From Holacanthus passer (lineage: Eukaryota; Chordata; Actinopteri; Pomacanthidae), in NCBI GenBank assembly GCA_025331565.1, contig JAFREQ010000039.1, positions 2,976,001 to 3,040,000 on the forward strand: a stretch of DNA of 64,000 bases, read 5' to 3'. Below, in pieces: positions 37,601-50,800 of the stretch (position 1 is the first letter of the stretch; each line of letters begins with the position of its first letter). A program made the position numbers and the translations under genes. The notes beneath the pieces are model-generated. The model worked only from the letters and a program-made list of their open reading frames with translations, did no database searches and was not told where the DNA came from.

Positions 37601-40600
37601 ATCCTTTCACTGAGCATGATGCGTTGTGTAATGGTCCTCAATTTGCCCTTATCTGGCCTAACCTTGTTGTAATACTTTAATGATCACACAGGTTGAAGAT
37701 TTTTGACATGAGAAGGATTTACAATATGTATGGCTGGTTTGGGGGAGTGTTCAGTTTGGACAATCCCAAAAAAGGAAAAGCTGTCCCCTGACAGAAAATC
37801 CCAACAAAAAGAGACGTTTGGGCCATGTCCAAATCTTTGGGATGAAGGAAGGTGTGGAATAAAGGACTCCTCCTTCAAATCTCACAGGGATCTAAGGTCT
37901 AAGGACAGCTTATTAGTAGTTGATGAGGCTTCTTTGAGGAAGTGGACCGAGGTCATGTTCCCCTTCCCTCTCTGACTGGGAGGATCTTTATCTCTCATTC
38001 CTGGTCTGAGTTGGAGGACATCACTGTGGCTACACCATGCTGAGGCTGTGGTAGGTAACAGGAGGTGAATGTTTTCTCAGGACACCACTGTTGCCTGAAT
38101 CGCAGTTCCCCTCTTATCACCATATGAATGCTTTGAACTGAGGTCATCAGCTTTACTCACTCTTTGGTTGGGACTGTAGGTCAGAGTGATCTCTTCTTAA
38201 ATATCCTCGTGGTTGGTTCTGACTCATGTATGTTTGCAGTGGTGGATTTTGAGGGATTACCTTTTGTAATGCCATTCAGGGTGAAGTAGCACACTCACTG
38301 GTACTCCATGCTGTATAAGGGCTTGTAGATGTTGGTTTTTCTAGCTGAGGATACATTGTAGTTCTGTTGTAATTGACATGTTGTGACCCTCCCCTCTCGT
38401 ATTGTTGTTGCTCAGGTCGCTGCGAAGAGGAAGCTCCTTCACCTTCCTCACCCCAGGGCCACAATGGGACTTCAGTCTGGTGAGTACAGGCTGCATGTTT
38501 TCAAGTTTGCAGATCACGTTTGGCCACCTACATGTAAGGCCACCTACCTGAAGACACAGATATACTTACATCTAATCAAAATATCCTGCAACAGAGGGGA
38601 GCAAGGCTATCCATAGCTAAGACACAAAGCGCCAGGCAGCGAGAAAATTACATACCTGCTTTATTCATGTTACATATACAATATACACTCCTTGCATGAT
38701 ATGTGCATTTTATACAAATTTTACCATCCACCCATTTCTCCAAGCTGGCTTTTGGCTGACTTCTCTCCTGTCATGCAAACTGCGAGCACCTCTTCCCGTC
38801 ATGACGCTGTGTTTTGGCTCTAAATCTCACTTCAGAGTTTTCAACAAAGTCTCGGAAACAGTAGCACTGTTCATTGTCACAGCGAATAAAGGCAGCTCCC
38901 TGTTGGACCACAGCCACTGTTACTCAAGTAAACCAGACTGGAGGACAAATGTCTTATTTACTTTTACTTGTTTACACCTTTAGCCTATTAAGCACTATCC
39001 TAAATACAAAAAACCTATACTTTAACTTGAGTGTAATTTATTATTTGTAAAGAAAATTAGGAGGGATAAATTCTTCATACTTGTCCCTGGGCAACATTTG
39101 TTAAATGCAGAGATCAAATTTCCCTATATACTATGATTGATTGTGTATGTGCCACAATCAACTTGATTTGATTTTGATTTGATTCTGTTCATATTCATTT
39201 GGTAAAAGAAATGTTAAAAAAAATCTATATCTCATAAGAAAACAATATTTTAACAAATCAAAATAGTCCAATCTGATACTGTTTACCTGAATGTTGATTA
39301 ACAACTGTAGCCTTCTAAATTCAGCCCACCTTATTAATACTGAAGGTCCTGATTCAAAATTTTAAAGTTGACCATGTTGAATTATTGATATGTTATGGAT
39401 GAAAGATTAACTGAAAGAATGCGCCTCCTGAAACTGATGTGATGTGATCAGCTAGAGAGAAGATGAATCATTGTGTTGGAGTTGTTGGAAACTCTCAGTG
39501 GTGTTACAGGTCGATGCCTCTTTTACCTCATGACAATGCAGTGGAGAAACCAAGTACAGGGAGCACAACAGCACAAGTTGCTCATGAAATTAACATTAAT
39601 AAGTGACAGGCAACATGCAGTGCTGGTGCCATTTGTCATTTTAACCCTATCTGCCCTATGCTGATCCCTAGGAATGGCTTGGGACACACTCTATTTATAA
39701 AGAAATACTTACAATTTCACCTCTTCAATGCATCAACACATATGTTGGGGGCAACAAAAAACCGTTACAGTGCTTCAAGTATGCATATTTTCACAGGAAA
39801 ATGCAGGAAAATTTGTGTATGATCTGGTTGATATATTATCTGATAATTACAGGAAAAATAAATAAAACAAGACATAAGGAAAAATATAAAAATTAGAATT
39901 AACAACTTTGACAATATACAGTCACTTGATCCAGCCTGATAAATAATAGTCTACACGTGTCTGGGTCTGGTTAAGAAAAAAAATCAGTAGTCATCCCGAT
40001 GACAGAATGGTTGCATTTACCAGTGGTTGTTGGCACTAAGGAGCTCCTCTAGCACTGTTTGGGATTGACAGACTTCTTGGCAGGTCTGTGACATTTCATC
40101 TTATTGTGATCTATGACTGTATTGTTGAAAATGCAGCACTAGTTGGAAAGTTGCTCAACTCCTGTGGAGAGTACTACAAATCCAAAATCTTGGCCTTGTT
40201 TCAGTTAGGTCTGCTTAAGATCTAGACCTAGTCTCAAGACTCAACCTTCATAGCGATCACCAGCCTTGATCCTTCCTTGGTTTTAGAGTGTTATCAGTGG
40301 AGAGAAATCTATAAACTCTACATTCCAGGCCAGCTTTCCCCTTGACAGCTCCCAGCACTCAGTGAGTATCTTTATCTAATACCTCGCTGAGGGACTGTGA
40401 TGACTGTTATGTGGCTCCCTCATGGCTGAACAAGGCCTGCTCTTGTAGCCAGAGACCAAATGCTGGATAAAAGAAATTCAGCCTGCTCCGATTTCTTATC
40501 CCCCCTACCAGAGGAACATAATGGCCTACAAACCACTGCTGTCTCTAATAGACTGGCCTGCTTGTGGTTTACAGTCAGCCCTAAATGAGACGAGCTGATT

Positions 40601-43600
40601 AGAAACAGAAAAGAGCGAACAGATTAGACGGCGAGCAGGATGACGAGTGTGGAGGCATTCCAGGGTTTACAGCTGCCTGAAACACAATCCATCGCTCATC
40701 TGAAGGCAGAGGAGGAGAAATAAAAGCAGGGTTTTGAGAGAGAAGGCCAATGGCTCTTTATCTCGTGCCAGCCTGCTGCCTTTGATTCGCAAACATGGCA
40801 CGCTTAGCTCATCCACAAAAACCATGTGGACCTCGTTAGCTCATTCTTTCAATTTACTCCCCCCTCTCCCTCATTTTATCTGTCATTTATAAATCTACCA
40901 AACAGTGAGCGATAAAAGAATCCTGGAAGTGTCTTTGTCTCATTGCCTCTCTTATCTCAACCCTGCCACTTTAAGCTGGGAGGTTTTGCCAAGGCTTTGA
41001 ATAAAGTTTAGCCAAAGCTTTGGGCTTTGAAGTGGTTAGGGGGGTTTTTTTTTTTTTACCCCTGGCTGGGGCAGGGCCAGGTATAGGTGGGGGTGTGTTG
41101 GTCCCCCAGGCAAACCTTGGAAGCAGACAAGGCGAGCATTCCCTGGGCGTTTGGTGCATTCTCTCAGACTACATCAGGTACAAGGCCTTGAGGGGCTTTC
41201 TGTCACGGCAAGAATGTGAGTCAGGTTTCCAGCCCAATGCCAAGGTGGAGCAGATCAAACCAGACTGCAGTTTGGTGGAATGTGAAGGTAATTAACAACA
41301 GCGAGAGTCAGATTCTGAGTATTGTCTCTTCAAGCAACAAGTTCAGGCGGCCAGAGATGTCAGCCTTAAGAGTGGCCTGTCTGATAAGCAGCATTCCAGC
41401 TTTAATCAGATGTGATTTAATATGGCTGTCAGCTGCTGAGTCGCGCCGGGCTTTTCACGCAAACATTGGTAATTATTGTGGGAAGGCCTTGCCCATATGA
41501 ACAGCAATTTATTTTCAAACTACGACTGACTTCTTAAACCGCTGTCTGTCTGAAGATTCCACAGCATTCCACAGAGACCAGGATTTATATGACTGAACTC
41601 TTTGGTAACACATAATGCAGTCAATGTGCTGCTCCCCAGTGGACATTCATCCATTTCAATAAGAGAACTCAGTACAGCTGTATCATCCCTGTGCAGATAT
41701 GTTACACTTTGATGTTGCACTGCAGCTGTTCACAGTCTTGGATTCCTGCCTCTTAATAGTTGATAACACATGTTGAGTAAAATGAAATTTTTGCCTGTTT
41801 TTACAAGCTCTCTGTGATGTTTTACAGGCTTTTGACGGGGGAACATAAATGTATGTTGTAATAGTGCAGTCAGTGACCATATCTGATCAGTTTTGTCTCA
41901 TTTCAAGTGAGTGATCCACGTGCTTAAAACCTGCAGTTTACAACCACATGAATGCATTATGAATGAAATATGACCCCAGGATACCTTCCTCCACTTCACT
42001 TTGTCTCTTTGTTCTAAGCATCTCTGCAGACAGTAGAGCTGCCACATTTTCAAAAAATCAAGTTAGAATTAAAACTGACATGTAATTTGTTATTGGTTCA
42101 GACTGACTTTAGCTCAATGCAGAGGGCTCCAGCAAAAACACACAGTATTTTTCTGCAAAAAAGTTGACCTGGCTTAACTTTTGCCGCAACATGACATCAT
42201 CTGGCAACACGTTGTGTTGGTCAAATAAATGTGCATAACATTACTATGTTACCATTACTTTGTAATGTGACTGCTATATTTGTATTGTTCACCTCATGAT
42301 TGTTGCAACTAAAGATAAAATAATTGCTCTTGTGAAAACTTTTCAAAGTTGAAAAATCCTGCCGCTTTATAGACAGGCATTACATATACTGGCCACTGGG
42401 GTATACAGGTTGGTTTATATGTATGTGAACAAATCACTACAGATTGAATACCTTGTAAGTATTTTGGATGACTTATCATTCAAAGTAAGCCAGGTTCAAC
42501 AGTATTTTATGGACAGCCATATATTAGTTCGCTGGAGTCGTCTGTGTTTGAATCACTGCGTCAAGCAGTAGTTTCTAAGAAATGAATCAAGTGGCTTCAT
42601 TTTTTCACGCAATGCAGTCAGTCTGAACACTGCTCTAGGTCAGGGTGCATGTGTACTCTCTCAACAGACCAGCTCCTGGTTTTACTGTAATTTACGTATG
42701 ACTGAGGTGGAGCAGAACAATGACAGGTAGGGGAGGGGGTGGGAGGACTGCTCCATCTAGCTTGCCCCCACACCCTCACAAAACATTGATCTTTCACACT
42801 TAATTTAAGCTGTTACACAAGCAAAGCATTTGAATGTTAAAATTTGATTTGCAGACAAATTTCTTTCATTGATTTTCTGTTCTATCTCTCTGTTTCTCCC
42901 TCCACCTCTTCCTGTCCAGCACAGTAAATATTTGTCTTCCTTTTCACCAAACTGTATGAGGTCAACATTTGTTGGCTAGTTTGGCTCCTACCTAATCCAG
43001 GCCTGGGTCAGAATGAGCAGTTTGTCAGGTCAAAAGATGGATTATTCTTTGAACATCCACTCATGGTGTCGTGGTAATATGAAACTATGATAGTGTTTGA
43101 ATATGGCAGGCAGCAGAACAAGCCTCTATCAGCCAGCAGGTGACTAATGACAGAAATGCAAAACCCGTCATCGTCTCCCTGTAAGTGTTGAAACTTGTGT
43201 GTAGTATTAACAGACGTTCAATATGGATGTTTCTTTGTGTTTCTGTTCTGTACATCATCGTCCTTTTATGTAACATACAAATCTGTCCCCCCAGATGAGT
43301 AACAAAGTAACCAGGCCCAGGCCACAACAGTGTCTTGAACCTCCCTCTGTTTGTAATGAGCGTGGGGGGGTTGAGTCAGAGTATTTACGTCGATCCCAGC
43401 CCACCATTTGAACAAGTCGCGGCTTGGAGTTTGTTATTTCATCTGCAAACTGCTGACGGAGGGATTTCCAAAGGTGGCAGGAACGGGACAGCTAATTTTC
43501 TTCTCCTTTTCCCTCCCGTGTTTGTTGTTGCACAGAGATTACTCTAGTGTCGTTTTATTTAAAATGTAAGGCCTGAGCTCAAGGCGATATTTAACTGGGA

Positions 43601-46600
43601 GGGAGCACTCACACGCACACTTCATGGACAATGAGCTGCAGGCTTCAGCTGACCTGCTGATCTGTACCCACCACTGCTATTCAGGCTTTTCTTAGTCTCC
43701 CTATTCAGTCAATGTTTTCATAACCTAGGCTGAATGTTATTCTATAACTCTTGCACACACACACAAATACTGTCTAATCAGCAGTGTGTGAAAAGTTGAT
43801 GTTCTGCCAGGAGCTGGTGCAAAACATAAAGCCTACCTAGAGCAGACCAGGGTAATGAATTGTGTCTGGACTGCAGTAAAAAACTATTTAAAAAGGTACC
43901 AAACCTTGGCACTGAATGCTCGGCCAGATTTTGCTATGCTATTCATACCGTTCAATGTTTCATGGAATATTAGACAATTGTGGGCATTGGGCAGTGTTGC
44001 ATATCACAAGACAGGGCTGCCTTACAGTCATTTTGAATTTTAATATGATTTTCAGGTCAATGTGATGGAATACTTCCATCCTCAAGGTATTAAATTCACT
44101 GGATGAATCAAAAACAAGCATTTATGTCAGCTTTTTTGTCCTTTAACAATTTTAATTGATATTGCAGAAACATTGCTATATCATGATATTTATTATTTCT
44201 ATGTATTGCAAGATTTCTACAGTGTTTAATAGTAGAGGCACTCCACCTCGTTTGAAATACAGGGTGTCTCTGCTAACATCAAAAGAACTTGAAATGTGAT
44301 CATCTGTTCATCTGCACGCTAGATCATAAAATGTCATGTTGACATGATAAAATCCCACAGAAAGTCAAACCACAATTAACATTGAACCAAGCTGTGCATG
44401 AAGCACTAATACATTTTGTGGGGGAATAAAGAGTTTTAAAAAAATATAGTATTAATATCAGTATATTTCTATGTATGTAAATGAGTTCTGTGTACTGTTT
44501 TAAAACTTTTATGTAGACTAGGATATTAAGGTATTAGTTGACAGAAAGGGTGTAATCCTAGTTGTTATCACAGTGTTCTCTCACATTTGTTTGTGGTGTT
44601 ATTTTAAAAAAGCATCATAATGGAACCAGTATCAGTATCTTTATGTCAATCTATATGTCACTTCATTCATCAGCTAGCTTTCAAACTAACAGTGACACTT
44701 CTCTGCTGCGCTCAGCTGTGGCACTGAATGAATGTTTGCTGAGTAAAAGTGAATTACGCAATCTTGTGTTATTTGCGACCCTGTTCGCAGCCTCCTATTG
44801 AGATGCAACCAACTTTGAACAAACTTTGCTATTCATTACTAAGGCTAACAATTCAGTCGCAACACCACCTGAAATGCATGCAGGTGGAAATATTTAAAGT
44901 TGTTGAGTAGAAATTGTTGAGCAGATAGCTCTTAAATTTTTATGGACGTGGGAAAGCAAACAGGTTAGCCCACCAGAGAGGAAATGCCTCACACCACCAC
45001 CCCTCTTCAACACAAACAAACACACGGTCATTCATCGTCAGCCACCCCTGACCATTATGTGTCCATTTTGGCCCTCCTCACCTCGCTGGTCAATCAGGTC
45101 TTGACGTGCTGTGTGTCTAGCCAGAGGCAGTCTGGCCTCCATGGTTAATGGACCGCAGTAACGGACCCCCAGGGGTCCCAGAGGCCAACAGTGCTCCTCA
45201 GGGCTTTAACAACCCTCAGCCTCAACGGGCCAGACTGCAGTTCTCACCTGCTGACTCTCCCTGACTGACAGTCCACATGCAGGTGTTAAAGTGTCCCACT
45301 GCCCAATTAACCCTTTCCTGTTCCAAGCAGGACCTCCAGCAGTGTCTATTGTAGCTTTACAATAGAGCTACAGGGGCAATGGGCATAATTGGCCTGAAAT
45401 ACAAGCGTGGAATGGAGAGGCTGTAAATTGCTCTGGATGTTAGTCTCATATCTGCCCCCAGACATGGATGTGTACTACAGCACAAAGCAAAGAAGATATA
45501 TGCAACATGTTATTTGTTTACATATGCAAGGGCTTTTTAATCTTTGTTCATTCAGGGCTCTCCAAAGAAATGCATCAAACTCCAAGAATTTGAGAAAGTT
45601 AAGGAGAGAGCTCAACTATCTATATTCTTACTATTGACGTTCATGAGAGTGGGAAAAGCTGGGAGAGTACTGAGTGTGTATTCCAGATTCAGGCATTCAT
45701 GCTGCTTGTGTAAACGTCCATGGTCGACAGGACTCCATGCATTCTGTATCGTAATAATGTTTAATGACAAACCAACATATTTCAGTGATACGTGTCAAGT
45801 ATTCCAGCTAACAGCCTGCCTACTCATTTCACAGAAGCGGAAGCGCAGAGAGAAGGATGACAGTGACGCAATCAGCCTCTGCAGCTTCGACTTCAAGGTA
45901 AAACACGTCATCAGACATTCTCATTTAATGAGAAGAAATGTGAATTTGAGAGAAAACCTTTGTTTTGTTTCGGGAACACTGATTTTTGAAATTCTTTGTT
46001 AGTTTTTTCTCATGGAGTTGTATAGAAAGTTGTGTATCTAGGATGCAGGTGAGATAAAAATCACAGTGTGGACAGTGAAATTATGTACTTATTAGAAGAG
46101 TACATTTTCATTTATTGTTTCATGTTCTTGTTTTGCTGGAAACCCCCTTGTACTGCTTAAAACCCCCTGGGTCTATGTTAACTTATTAACCATAAGTTTT
46201 TTTTATTTCAAAACTGACAAATAAGAGGGCAAGAATAAACAAAGTGCAGTTTGGGGGTAAAAACCCAATGCAATAAAGGCATTATACCAGAATTTAGAGC
46301 TAATTCAGGCCATTTTATCTTTGCCTCATGTTACTCTTGTTTATTGTGTTGCTAGGAACAGTAACTGAAAACTGGGGCTCATATCTGATCTCTTGCTCCA
46401 TCTGAAGTCCGTGCTTCTTCTGTTTATTCAGAGCATATCATCAAAATGACTAAGCTTATCCCCAGAACACATCTAGATAAAGCCTGTTTGTTTAGTAAGG
46501 AGCCTGTTAAGGTCTGCTGTTAGTTACGCCAAAGCAGGTTCTTCGATTTAGAGATCTGAGTGGCAGGACTGGCCAGATTGGAAAATATACCTCATTTGGT

Positions 46601-47765
46601 GTGTGGGTGTTAATTGAGCACACCTACATGTATGCGCACAAAGATCTGTCAGTGTTGTTCCAAAGCAGGATGATCTTGTCATAACACTGTTTAGCTTCAG
46701 GCACATTTCACCATTCTACCAGCCATGCAGTTTATCTAAATGAAAGACGACTGTATGTACAAAGTACAATGTACAAATTTACTTTTCAAACTTTATTTAA
46801 AATCTTCATTTTGGGTCGCTCTTTCTCTTCTTTGAAATATTTGGGTATGAAACTCCTCTTGTGCTGAGGGTACAACCAGTGGACCACACAGTTTATAATA
46901 AACCCATGGCCCCTCTCCATCTATTCTGTCTCCATGCAGGCTGTTTTTGTCCTGCGCCCACATGAGAGGGATTAGTCGAGATGTACAGCCTGGTCTTCTG
47001 TAACCAGTTGGATCAGTTGCTCTGTTAGCTAAACAAAGCTCAAACAGTGTTGTTGAGAGTCCCGGGGGCCACTCCTTGATTCAAATCAGAGCAGCGCTCA
47101 GTGTTCTTTGCTGACTTTATTTTCTTTTCTAATTGAGCCGCTTCCAGCGCAGTCTAATCCCTACACTCTCTGTTCACGTACACAGGCAGTTACAGTAGAA
47201 ATCCCTTGTTAATCATATGGCTGCTGGTATATTGCTGCCCTTTGGCTCTGATTCTGAGAAGAGTTGTTAAGTAGAAATCTGAGCTGCAAGGAATGGTTGT
47301 GTATTGTATAATGTAGACTATATGTTACTATATTATTTATTAGAGAATGTTTAGCATTTTTGTTTAAAAAAATTTAATTAAAAAAAATTTTTAATTTAAT
47401 GATCACAGTTAAGTTTTTTTTCAATAAAGCAGGAATAGCAAGACAAATGCAGAAAATAATATTTATGTTGCAAAACGTTAATTAAATGCTGGCTCATTGG
47501 CAATAACTCTTACTGTCAGAGTTATAGCACTCAAATATTGGCATATGGACAATAGGGGAAAAAAACATGTCATTATGTCAATGATACACCGTATTACACA
47601 AGACTCTAACCTGCGTACCTCAAATATAAAATAGGTAAAATGTAAATGTCATGTTATGTTTTGGCTAATACCCTAAATTTACTTTGTTGTTAAATTGATG
47701 CAAAAATCATTAAAAAATGGGCATGCACATTGATTCGCAGGGTCTCTTTTAAAACTATAGTCTAT

Positions 47766-47802
<37 letters not shown>

Positions 47803-50800
47803 GTGCCTTAATTACAGAACATCCCTGTGTGAATTGTCCGTACGTGTCTGTGTCATCATGACAAAGTACTTAATATAAACTTGGCAAATAATGTTTTCAT
47901 ATCAGTACATCAGTTTGTTCTATCTACAAAGCGTCGGTGGTTTCACTTAGTTACCTTGCTGTGTTTGGTAGCAACCAGGGGTGTGTGAACACCTACAAGA
48001 CAAAACTAACTTCAAAAAAATGTGAGTAACCGGAGAATGTTAGTCTGGTTTGAGAACTGTGGTTTTCATTGTTTCTACAGGCTGTCGTGTGATTAGATCA
48101 CTGTCTATATCTTCTGTTCTGTTCTCTTCATTTTTATTTAATTGTAGCTACAGAGGAGGTGACGTATTTATAGTTCCTTTCCCTCTGAACTGAAGCTTCC
48201 TAGATTAATAGTAGTTAAGGTCTCTCAGTCACGCCCTAACTCAGAGCCTGATTTAGAAACATACGTACTTCTAAACCCTCTGGGCTTGGTGGTTTTGAAC
48301 ATTACGAAAGAAAGAAAATGAAAATGTGGTGTGTTTCCCTCTTTTATAACCCTAATATCGAAACCTATTCTTTTAATATCCAACTTCGAGAAACATAGCA
48401 AATGCAGATGCTTCCATACATATGTCAGAGGCCCACTGAATGGTTTGATTATGATGAAAGTTATGTGATTAATATGGTATATCATCACCAATGGCCCCTC
48501 ATTTAGCAGTCACCTCTTACATAAATGCAATGGCAGTTTAACATGTTGGTTTCATGTCTAAAGAGGGGCCAGAATAACTTTTTTTGTAACGCTATCAACA
48601 CAAATTGAATGCATCCACATGAACGTAAAGGCTGTACCAGCACAAGGTTTTATCAATAAGTTGTCATCTCTTAGACACAGAAAGAATAACGTTTCTTTAA
48701 TAAACCACAAATCACTGTGACAGAGCCAGTTATAAGATGTTGAAGAGATTCTTCTCATGTCAGATTGGCTATGAAAATATATTTAGGCTTATACAACCAT
48801 AACCAATCAGACCAGCTCTCTCCCTTCGTATAGTTCACTTTTTTATTCCTTAGCGGAGGCAATCCTCCCACATGCTTAATTAAAGCTTCAATGGCAAAAT
48901 AAATTTTATAATCTACGGCTGATGCAGCATGTGAGAGAAGAGCAAACACTCTTCTTAGCATAACAAACTTTTATGTGAGTGACAACTCTGACTGAATGCT
49001 TTTACTTTAAAATATAGATGATGCCAGCATTTGCACACAGTGTATGTCTGTTTTGAAAGAATGATTCTCCTGGAGATTTACAAAGAGAAAATCAAATATA
49101 GGATTTTTTTAATGACCGATCTGAGAGGTCAGTTGTTGCTACACAGAAAGATGAAATGTTCAGTCCCTTTCTGTTGCTGCTGACCTCCATCAGCAGAGGG
49201 CAGCAGTACCTCCTCCTCCCTCCTGTTGTTTTAAGTCAGTCAGCTGTGTTTCTTTGCCCAGAGCTGCCTGCTTCATGCCGTCCCCAGAGCTGTAATTAGT
49301 CTGTGCGCGTCCTGTACTCATTGCTGCTGATGTGGAGGTTAGGTTGAGCTCAGCCCCTCATGCCTCGAGGCTCAGTCCGTCCCTGGCACGGCATAGGTTA
49401 GACGGCGGTGAAACTCCGCCACCCCCTGCATTACTCATCCTACTCCTCCACTCTGAGCGCAGACTGGCATCTATGTGTGTGTTTTGGAGTGTAAATCACG
49501 ACTGTACTCCAGCTGCAGCTCAGTGTGACTAGGGGCGAATAGGCCAGGCAGGCCGAGCCATGTTGTGTTTATAGCCGCTGAGCCAGACGTACTGCTGATT
49601 CAGCCCAAGGTCTCCCCATACAGAGTGAGTAACAGCAGGGCTGCACACACTGTCTTCTGAAGGCACGCATAGACTACACACAGACAGGCAGATTCATTTT
49701 TATTAGATCCTCTCTGTCCCAGTCTGCATAGTTTTTCACTGTGCTGTCTTTATTTCTCACATGAGACCCAATCCTTTTTTGTTCTGATACTGAAGTCACT
49801 TGATTCATGATCCCACTCCACTTTGTTTTGGGGCCATATGGGTGATGTAATCCAGACCCCAGACAGCATCCTGTTGGTCCACAGCAGATGAGCCCTCCTG
49901 ACCGCTCTGTCAGCAAGCCTAAAGAACAAGGTGTCAACATCTAGACACCTCAATCAGCATCTGTGTTTTGTCACCCCCACACACAGCAACAGCATGAAGC
50001 CCGTGTCCTGTTTCACACCTCCATGTTGTCCCAGGAGGATGAAGTAGAGAGCCATGACCAGGCTTGTCCATTTGCCCAAAACGCTCACACATTGTGACAC
50101 CCTGCCTTGCAGCACCTCCACATTAGCTGCTCCATCAGACCTAACACCTCCACTTTTTGCTTCGCATTTGTGCTCCAGCTGCATGGGTGTGTAGAATCTG
50201 TGGCTTCAGGTGTGGTTGTCCTTCAGCCATGTGTGCATCTTCCTGTCTCAGTGAATCTCCCCTGTGAATGTGCACACATGCATGAAGAATAGCCACAGGT
50301 TTGATTTCAGCGTCAGAGCGCTTCTTTGTCTTAACTGAAACTGGTGAACATGTTACTCTTTTCTGCCCTATTAGACCAATCAACATATGGGTAGCAGTTG
50401 CACCCCACCCCCCAGTGGTGCTCAATATACAGGTTTCAGTTTAAACATCTGCTTGAGCGTGTCACAGTGCTCCCACTATTGATATTCTAATTGATCACCT
50501 CCCCCAGTTCAGCTGATGAGACTGATAATGACTCTGTTTGAAGCAAAGACCAGAGAGCATTGCTGCAGAGCAGAGACTCCTTTGATTGATTAGCTAACAA
50601 GAAATAACCAAGTAATAATTACTTTGTAGTTTGTTTATTAAAAGTACATTTAACAGTTAGTCTGTTGGTTTCGAGCATTTTAGTACCTGATACCAGACTT
50701 GATAAAAGTTAAGACAAAATAGTCTTTTTTTATGTTGGGGCTGCAACAGTGATTAGTGTGATGAGTTTTAGTTCTAATAAGTGGTGTTATTACTTTACAT

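Larger units (their letters stand above)
28691..38415 (+). other. net1: net1 intron 1 (9.7 kb)
   Basis: Contains the tandem duplication (30,941-34,032), an antisense ankyrin-like exon remnant in each copy, Tc1 fragments in reverse orientation, and a dispersed repeat at 36,455-36,740. Otherwise it is unique sequence with no coding exon recognised. Confidence 0.8.

Noticed and set aside
38383..38616. ORF reading VAAKRKLLHLPHPRATMGLQSG
   Set aside because: It overlaps net1 exon 2 in the wrong frame. The right frame gives SLRRGSSFTFLTPGP, conserved in mammals.
45544..46002. 152-codon + strand ORF covering net1 exon 3
   Set aside because: The true exon is only 45,835-45,897 in this frame. The rest is intron lying beyond the acceptor and donor.
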